From: Styela clava
Taxonomy: Eukaryota > Chordata > Ascidiacea > Stolidobranchia > Styelidae
DNA length: 64,000 nt
Direction of reading: 5' to 3'
Assembly: GCF_964204865.1 (NCBI RefSeq)
Contig: NC_135262.1
Location: 6,944,001-7,008,000 of the forward strand
A model generated the notes under the pieces. The model did no database searches, had not been told where the DNA came from, and saw only the letters and a program-made list of their open reading frames with translations. The position numbers were made by a program, and so were the translations under genes. Positions 56,426-64,000 of this stretch are shown one piece after another (position 1 is the stretch's first letter; each line of letters starts with the position of its first letter).

Positions 56426-59079
56426 ATTTCAGGTAGTCTGTATAAAGATAGTACAAGATTATTAATATTTACCGTAAATTATTAAGCTTTCCAAATAAAT
56501 AAAAGCATATATTGGTTTTCAGAAGAACATTGTATTAAAAATATACAGCTAGACTCCAAGGAGTGATTGCTTCGATGACAGGAATTTGAAGTTAATTTTT
56601 GCTCTGGAATATTATTACATTGTCTGAAGCACTTACTTCATTACCTACAATTATCTTGATGGTCAGACCTTCTCTCATTGGCGCAATTACCGTCATCCGT
56701 ATGCATAACCTAGCTTCCTTTAATTGTTTATTCAATATATATATGCTACTACACAAAAAACATAAATTTGTACAATCTCTTCTATCTAATATATCATTTT
56801 ACAGTTGTGTAGAGTTTCTGTCTGACTTTTTTTAAATTTTGCCACATGTTGCCACATCCTATGTTTTCAGGTTATTGAATATTCTTGTATTTATGAAGTT
56901 TTGAATCACAAATTTCTCAAATCAGGGGTCTGAATGTTGTGTGTTGGTTAACAGCAAAAATAGTAGGATTGTAGCACAGTGTTTCCCAACAAAAACTGTT
57001 ACTGCTTTCATTTTCTAGTAAATTTTATTGTTTATTTTATATTTGCATTGAACTGTTGCTCAATGGTAATTGTATGTGGGAAGTATCAAAGCGTACAAAC
57101 TTGGCATCTGTTATTAGTCAGTCAGCTTGTTTTGTGACCATTTACAGATTAAAGGTATGAGCATTAGGCCTACATACCGCCTAGTATTTGAGCATTTACA
57201 GATTTACAAAATTTGTTATTCGAAAAATTTCGGGTCTCATGAAAAAACGGTTGTGAACCACTGTTGTCACCTATGAACAGTGAAAAACCTTTAAACTGAC
57301 AGGCTATTTATCGACTAGGCTACAATACAATATATTTTGGCATTCTTAAAACCCAGTGCTCAATAAAACGAAAGAATAAACTAAGTTGTGTGTTGCTGAT
57401 GTCAATTATTCTAAAAACTGAAAAAGCACTGCTATGTGTTAATTTATTCTAGACTTCCTCAATAATCAAACTCCAAAATCCAACCTCAGTATCCATCAGT
57501 TTACTAAGCAACCGTCAGAACTTTGAACTGCTGAACCACTGACATATCCACCCAACTACCGGTATATCAGAATATTATAACTTTTTACCCAAAACAGATA
57601 ACAAAATAGGTCAGGCATGGAGCATAGGCAGGAGTAAAATCTCGTACTTGAAAACATGATAAAATCACATTCACTAACGTCGTAAAAAAAATAATAGCAG
57701 ACTGCGGCAGGCATTGCATTACGAATACAACGACACTACCACTCAAAAGCATGACAATGCGTTTTATTTGTGACTAAACAATTTTCCAATTGTGCCCGAG
57801 GATGGGCGACCTTTGACATCCAACTACTTATTCATGTTTTTCGAGTCTGTCTCGGCATCTCGATTTAGAACACGAATGTTCTTGCTGTTTATTTATCGAC
57901 AGTAATTTTAAAGAATTAAAAAGTAGGTCTGTTTCATTGTTGTACTAAATTTGCGTTATCGTCTGGTTAGGGACGACATCTATGAACAATCTTTAGTGAG
58001 GTGATATGATTTGTTTCTTGCCAGTCCGCGAACAACACGTAGGTAATAGGTATGTCTATTCACGTGATATACTTTGATGTTGTTGCATAGTTCTTGTATG
58101 TTCAAGCGCACATGCGAGGACACAGTGCGCGCCAAAAAATTCACGCAAGCGATAAGGATGAGAATTTTTATTATTTATCGATCGCGATCGGTAAGTATGT
58201 TGATAGGTATCTGTCTGTTGGACACTTTCGTATGTTACGCGATATCTCACGAAAGCGAAGTTGAATCTGCTCCAAATTGTGTATGTAGATTCATCATATC
58301 TCGGACCAGAAGCCTATAGATTTTGGATGAAGTATGTCGTATAATTAGCGAGTTATTTTTTAATTAGTAATGGGACGCGCGGTTTCGCTATTGAGTCAAA
58401 GCGAAGTTTTAGGGATTCCCTTTTTTTATTATTTTTCTAGATTTTTTTACCTACGCAGATCAAAAATTTTTGCGAACAATTGTGTGCGTAACAATGCCTT
58501 GTCTGCAATGTGAAGCTTTTAGGTTACATGCCGTTTCGATTTTGTGGGGCTGGTCGGGTAAAATATTCAACACGAGTAAGATCGATAAGTCGGGGGTCTC
58601 CGATCGCTATCTAGTTTATTTATTTGGTCAGCTAGAGTAGATATTCAGTCAAACGTACGATGCACGAACACGTCTGGGCAAGCGTAATCTAATTAGGGTT
58701 TTCATAAACCACTGAATTCAATGATCTTCTTTCTCACAATCATTATCAGAAGATTCGATCATTGACGGGGTTATGTGCGGTACAATGCCAAGCGAGTTAA
58801 CCAAGTTAAGAATACGATCTTACAAATATGAAAGAAACGCCTCATTCTCATTTGCTGACGATTCTCGGACGATGGACTATTTATATGGTGCCAGTTGATA
58901 TAGTATGAATCATTAAGATGTCCTATCATCTTTATTTGTGCTTTAGACGAAAATTCGACCTGGTACTTTATTTGTGCTAATGCTATCTAGATTTCCGCAA
59001 ACGTTGTATTAACGCCATATATATTACTATAAGAGGTTAATGAGCAAATATATAAAATAAATTTAAGAACATCCCGGTG

Positions 59080-59840
59080 TAGCTCATCCTGCTCAGCGTT
59101 GGGAATACCCTCGCCACCACACCTCTGATTACTCTGCGTGAGTTCGTAGGTTCGAATCCCATGCAGGGATGGTTATGTGCGAGAGGATTGCTGGACCCCT
59201 CGCCGCCGTTGGGTGGTTCATGTAATTGCTGGTTGGTTGCGGCTTCCTCCAACATCAAGTCTATGTTCCGAAAACAAGTAACTAACTAATCCCATACCCC
59301 AGTGGTCGGCAACCTTTTTTCGGTGACGGACCGGTAAAGCCTGACCAAAATTTTGGCGGACCACGTTGTACAGACGGAATAAGCTTATGTAATAAATTAT
59401 ATGTGTTAGGATAAATCGGTTGATATTAATTTCAGAGAATAAAGGTGATGTTATTCAAGTTCTTACGTTCAGCCTACTGCGATTTTGTAGTTGTCAATTT
59501 TAAAAACCCGACTTCACATAGATGTAAAAATGCCTGTAAAGTTTTTTTGCAATGCCGGGGTATTCAGTTAGTAGTATTGCCCAAAAGACTGCCGAAGTAC
59601 CCTATAAATCGCAAAGACTCTTTTCAACTAATTATTGTTTGAGTTGTTAATCAACTAAACATGTTATTAGGACATTGTCCGTCTTTTGTTCCACGTTTCT
59701 GCGGACCGGTAGTAACCTTTCCGCGGACCGGCGATGGGCCGCGGCCCGGTGGTTGCCGACCACTGCCATCCCCGACATAGAATGGTAGCCCGACGAGAGG
59801 TCGTGGTTCGCCATATGGGGAAATAATATGTAAATCCTAT
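59080..59840 (+). repeat. Full-length tRNA-derived SINE, split by a hAT MITE
   Basis: The tRNA-like head (tgtagctcatcctgctcagc, B-box-like gtaggttcgaatcccatgca) is followed by the body (gagaggattgctggacccct, gcggcttcctccaacatcaa). After the inserted element the tail resumes (gacatagaatggtagcccga, ggtcgtggttcgccatatgg, tgtaaatcctatcc). Without the insertion the SINE is about 290 bp. Confidence 0.85.
59300..59765. mobile_element. hAT MITE, 466 bp, imperfect 8-bp TSD, inserted in the SINE
   Basis: The ends are CAGTGGTCGGCAACCTTTTT and, inverted, CAGTGGTCGGCAACCACCGG. Subterminal GCGGACC(G) motifs occur on both sides. The flanks are CCATACCC and CCATCCCC (7 of 8 match). No coding capacity. Confidence 0.9.
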
Positions 59841-60329
59841 CCTACATCCATGCTTTATTATTATATTAATAACAATAAGTATATTACATATATCCAACAA
59901 TTGTCGACAAAAAAGGAAGTTTGAACGGAATGTTGGAAATTGTTTTTTTGCACTTCTCGTATATTTTGTTTGGAACATTTTACTCAACCACTTTCAATAG
60001 CATATTTTTCAAGTTTTACGAACGAAAATGCTTTATCAGAAACATGACATATTAAAATTACCAGAAAAGCCATTTGTTGTAAGGGCAGGAATCACTGACC
60101 ATAGATAGCGTTTCTCGCGTGCATAAAATATTTCATGCATGTTGTTATGTGTGAAAAATTAGTGAAAATATAGTTCTTTCTCCACTGCTGCTAGTATTGT
60201 CCGATCTGAATCTGCCACATTGGAATAATTGCATTTCATATATGGATAAACAATGTCTGTCTTGAACAATGCATCGTCCTCTAGTATAAGGACTTTCATT
60301 TTACTACCATATCTTCGTGATTATTGTAA

Positions 60330-63301
60330 TCATTTATGAACATTCAACGGAAAAATTTTAATTGACTTTGAATGAAACGACGTAAGAGATCTCGTCATTG
60401 AAAATCTCCGTTGTCGGGGTCGCGCTTTTTCACAGAGGGTGGTAAATTTTCGTTTGGTGTTGAGAGTAGTCAAGTTAGTTTCAGAACAATATCCTCGTAA
60501 CTCTTTGATTTTGTCACCATGACGACATTGCGACGTTCGTCGACTCGGTTTCTTTTTCTCTAATTGCTTTGATATTATTGAAGCTGCTCTTTGCGAACTC
60601 GGCAATTCGATAGTTGAAAATCGATTCCTGATGTCCGTGAACGGCCACCAATTTTCAACTATATCTTGTTTTAGTCGTTGACGCCGGATACGAAGAGCTT
60701 CCTTTATTGTTTGAGGTGCCCTATAATCGTTTTTATTAACATCGAAAAACGAGGAATGTACCCATTCGAATGCAAGTACAATCAAACCCATTATCATCGC
60801 GAAGAGAACTAAATAAAACACACCCGCTAAATTTTGATACGTAAGTGGTTTGACCGTCGTATTCTCATCAGTTTGTGCGTTGTCCAGTAGATAACACTTT
60901 TCCAATTCACCAAAGTATCTTTTCCATAACGTGGAAAGATAGCCTGACTCTTCGAGTCGTAAAATATGCCTTGATAGAATTGAAGTGAGCATTGATCGTT
61001 TTGGTAATGCAAGAGCATAATCGACGCCTCCAAATCCAACATCAACCGTTTTGAGTCGGCAATCTGATTTTGCCGCCTCGAAGTCGAGAACTAATGAATC
61101 CCATAACAGGGCGAATATGCCTTTTTTAACCCTTTCAAGTCCGACAGTAGACGTGGGAACTAGGAATTTATCCGGATCGGTCATGATATAATTATACACA
61201 CTTTTTCCCAATTTCATTTCTGACGATTTCAATATATATTTCACAGAACTGTCAGATACAGTTCCAAACGGAATTTCAGTTTGTGAAACAAGTTCGGAAA
61301 CGGATTTTAGATTGTTCACCACTCTCGTTTTAGAAGAGACAAAAGCGACCATATTCGCGGTATAGGCTGCTACAAATACAACAGCCGAAAGGTACCATAT
61401 AACAGTAACAAAACGCGCCGAAGGCGCACGAGGCACTCTCTCTGGCGTCTGCCAAAACAACGATGCCCATACAAAATATAGAGCGTTGTTAAATCCCATT
61501 GCTCTGTCGGCGTCTTCTCTGCTCGATTTTAAGCGTTTCAGTTTCACAGAATCCTTTCCTATATGGTAGCCTGGGTTCGAATATCCAGTTTGTATAGTCG
61601 TAGAGCTTTTGCGAAGAAATTCATCTATTCTGGGCCCTAAAAAGAAATGCCCCCTCGCTCCATACGGACTTACGTGAGCGACCAGGCACAAAAAGCAGGC
61701 TAAGCACACCATGCAAATTCCGATCGCTAAATATAAACTACCATGAAATGGAAGTAAAAACGCAAAGGCTCCTTTTTCAGTTTTAGGGACAAGTCCGTCA
61801 GCTGCACGCCTGTCTACAATAAATTTCAGTCCTACATGCATGAATGCGGTAGAGAAATCAACAACTTCTGATCTCTGCTGTGTGACTGTAATAGGTGCTA
61901 CCGCAATATGTACACGGCCGTTTTTGACGTCGCCAATCATGCCGCTCCAACGACCAGTTTCTTGGTCGAGTCCGCCGTAATTGGAGTCAGAAACCAATCG
62001 TAAAGTGTACCTTATTCCTGCGTTTTCGCTAAGTTTTTGTAGCATATCTATACAATATCCATGCAAAGATACATTCATTCCGGGTTTTCGTTGATCTGGA
62101 GGTAAATCTCCGGGTGAAACTCTATTGGCCTGTTTTTCCTGTGCGTCGCCACCTTTGCCTTCAATGACAAATGGAGATTCTATGATTGTAACAACGTGGA
62201 CTATAGGCCTATCTTCTCCAACAGCAGATGCAGCGTGGACAATTCTTCCAGCCCTCCGAGAATTTAGATCGAAAAACGACGCCCTTGCGCTTCTAAGACC
62301 CCTCGAGTAATTCATAGATAGCGCATAACTCATATTTAATTTTCCAGACTCCGACCACTCTCCTATAGGTTTCCAAGTCCCTTTATCGGACATAAATATA
62401 TCATACTCGGTTGATTTTGTTTTGCCATACGAATCATACGCAATCTTAGTAGTCAGTCCTTCTTCTTTCACTCGCAAGATGGCATCGAAGAGCATGGTTC
62501 CGTTGATTTGGTCTGGGCTATCCAACATACCCTGAATCAGCAAGAAAGTTTTGAAAAGAGCGACAGTTAGATACTACTTATACAACGTATGACAAACATA
62601 GTAAAGATGGAAAATATGAGGACTGTGAACTCCGACTCCAGATTATAAAAAAATTTGACTCTGACTCCGGCTCTGAATCGCTATAAAACCAAATTTTTGA
62701 AAACAAAAACTTCAGTAAATGCAAATCTTCTTTTATATGCAGTCTAGAACGCTTAGTAAATTTCATTCTTTTTAAGTTTTCGCGAAAATTTTGACTTATT
62801 TTATCACCATTAAAAGTGTAAATTTCAAATTCCGGGAAGTTCAGAATTTCGACATCGACTCCAATAAAAACATGATAAAATCCAACGTCACAGTTGGAAA
62901 CATGAAAACTCGATTCCCACAAAAGAGCCGATTAAAATACTAGCTAACATGTTAATCCCGACTCGAAAGTATGGATAGCTTCATGCATCTATGACTTTAT
63001 GAGTTGAGTTAATTCATAGGCATAACACAACACAAATACAAACGACGCTATTACACAATCAAGCATAGCATACAATTTTACCACAGTCTAATAACGTTAA
63101 AATACCATCCATTTCAACCTACTTTTTGATAATATAGACGAAATCCATGAGCCACGCTTAAAATAGCATCAAGTGGTTTTTCTAAATCGTATCCCAATCC
63201 GTGTTTCCAGGGAAATGGTTCTGTGTGATGTTCTTCCCAGAATTTTACCAACGAATGTATTAAAACGCCCTCAGACATCACAGGTCTCGTGCCAACAAGG
63301 C
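60330..63301 (-). CDS. NMDA-type ionotropic glutamate receptor subunit (GluN1-related), 5' part outside window
   Basis: Two exons are present: 63301-63123 (end of the amino-terminal domain) and 62531-60330 (733 codons plus stop); earlier exons lie past 64000. Ligand-binding lobe S1 contains YCIDMLQKLSENAGI and VAPITVTQQR, keeping the Pro, Thr and Arg that contact the agonist in GluN1. S2 has SDSSVKYI (Ser) and LLWDSLVLDFE (Trp-Asp), the GluN1-like glycine-site signature. M1 is around YLAIGICMVCLACFLCLVA. The pore loop is NNALYFVWASLFWQTPERV. M3 ends AAYTANMVAF in place of the usual SYTANLAAF. M4 is around VFYLVLFAMIMGLIVLAF. The pore N/Q/R position is Trp (codon 61454-61452). The M1-pore linker is about 60 residues, longer than usual. 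The cytoplasmic tail is about 140 residues, basic and Ser-rich. Expected role: a cation-channel subunit at synapses, likely glycine-binding by inference. Confidence 0.9.
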
Positions 63302-64000
63302 CTGGAAGAGAAAATACGAGAAAAATAAAATAGTTATTAGGATGAACAGTTCGCCACTAAAAAAAGAGTCAATTTGCTCGATAACACACAATAAATCAAA
63401 CATACGGGATAACTCCAAAAACATATCATAGATCATTTAAAACCTATTCTAGAGCAGGGATGGGCGAATTACGGCCCGCGAGCCGGATCTGGCCCATCAA
63501 AGTGTTTCATCTGGCCCACTTGTGTCTGCTGAAATTACGACTATAGTTTTTATGAATATAAATTTCGGTTGAAAGCATTGATAAAAATAACGTCATAATG
63601 ACCCCGATTGTTACATTGTGCTTTTTATTATTATTTAAACGTTAGCCTAGCTGTTGTGAATATTTTGTTTTTCATTCATAGGTTTTAATTTTAAGTTTTG
63701 AGCTTCCGGCCCAGTAACCAACTCTATTATCTGTAACTGGCCCACTAGGAAAAGTAATTGGCCACTTCTGTTCTAGAGAAAAGATAACTTCCGCGCAAAT
63801 CGTCCTAGATCATGTGACTTTGGGGTAAAATCATACGCATACAGAAGTTCAAGTGTTAAATTTTCGTAGAAATAATTAGAAAATACATGACCACCGTGCA
63901 AAATATGAACTATATATCAACATCTTGAAGCCCCACGAGTGAAACACGTGACAACCACCTTTCTACAGATTTTTATGATTACTTCATGAAAAAGGCATTC
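63302..64000. other. Glutamate receptor intron, 3'-most part only
   Basis: No further receptor exon is visible up to the window edge. The region contains the hAT MITE at 63455-63770. Confidence 0.6.
63455..63770. mobile_element. hAT MITE, 316 bp, perfect 8-bp TSD
   Basis: The left end is CAGGGATGGGCGAATTACGG followed by CCCGCGAGCC. The inverted right end is CAGAAGTGGCCAATTACTTT, with tctggccca/tggccca motifs at both sides. The flanks 63447-63454 and 63771-63778 are both TTCTAGAG. Confidence 0.9.

Larger units (their letters stand above)
56426..60329. other. Intergenic region between PSMB3 and the glutamate receptor
   Basis: 3.9 kb. The stretch 57950-58880 is less AT-rich and looks unique, but no exon with convincing splice sites was found. 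A SINE interrupted by a hAT MITE occupies 59080-59840. The remainder shows nothing I can support. Confidence 0.55.

Noticed and set aside
58056-58319. Overlapping open frames on both strands in the less AT-rich patch near 58 kb
   Set aside because: They are short, without domains or splice support, and both strands are open to similar extent, as expected from base composition.
59090-59170. Candidate tRNA gene (A- and B-box-like sequence)
   Set aside because: The head cannot fold into a proper cloverleaf as read and continues into the SINE body shared with other copies, so it is a SINE and not a tRNA gene.
62578-62922. 114-codon minus-strand open frame between the two glutamate receptor exons
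   Set aside because: It lies within the intron between 63123 and 62531, with correct donor and acceptor on either side, and has no receptor similarity.

Overview
The window is an AT-rich animal nuclear genome segment. It carries intron-rich genes with GT-AG splice sites and many short non-autonomous DNA transposons plus tRNA-derived SINEs. I place it as an invertebrate, with an ascidian tunicate as my best guess. That is inference: it rests on AT-richness, about eight genes in 64 kb, and 3' splice acceptors lying 3-20 nt before several start codons, as expected for spliced-leader trans-splicing. No bacterial, viral or CRISPR feature was seen.

Layout. 0.4-7.7 kb: a 12-exon coiled-coil protein gene (+) whose last intron is filled by a 98-bp tandem array carrying seven acceptor-like motifs. 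7.7-11.8 kb: mostly intergenic. 11.8-18.7 kb: a UBALD (UBA-like domain) homologue (-) with a 6.4-kb intron. 19.6-22.6 kb: an unrecognised multi-exon gene (+), head-to-head with UBALD. 23.4-30.1 kb: two tandem paralogous claudin/PMP22-like tetraspan genes (-); intron 1 of the upstream one contains one hAT element nested in another. 31.5-35.2 kb: a predicted secreted CCP-CCP-VWA protein (+). 37.9-53.6 kb: a complete ADAP (ArfGAP with dual PH domains) gene (+) with TE-rich introns. 55.8-56.4 kb: intronless proteasome beta-3 subunit (-), convergent with ADAP. 60.3-63.3 kb: the 3' part of an NMDA-type glutamate receptor (-); its 5' exons lie beyond the window.

The genes do not form a pathway. They are ordinary neighbours with unrelated roles: ubiquitin-related, Arf/phosphoinositide signalling, proteasome, cell-junction-like membrane proteins, complement-like recognition and ion channel. 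All coding models were built by hand from reading frame, splice sites and phase. Phases close exactly in every model except one junction of the unrecognised gene. The most unusual items are the tandem acceptor array, a tryptophan at the pore selectivity position of the glutamate receptor, the protease-less CCP2-VWA architecture with a degenerate metal site, and several TE families whose target-site duplications can be read directly.
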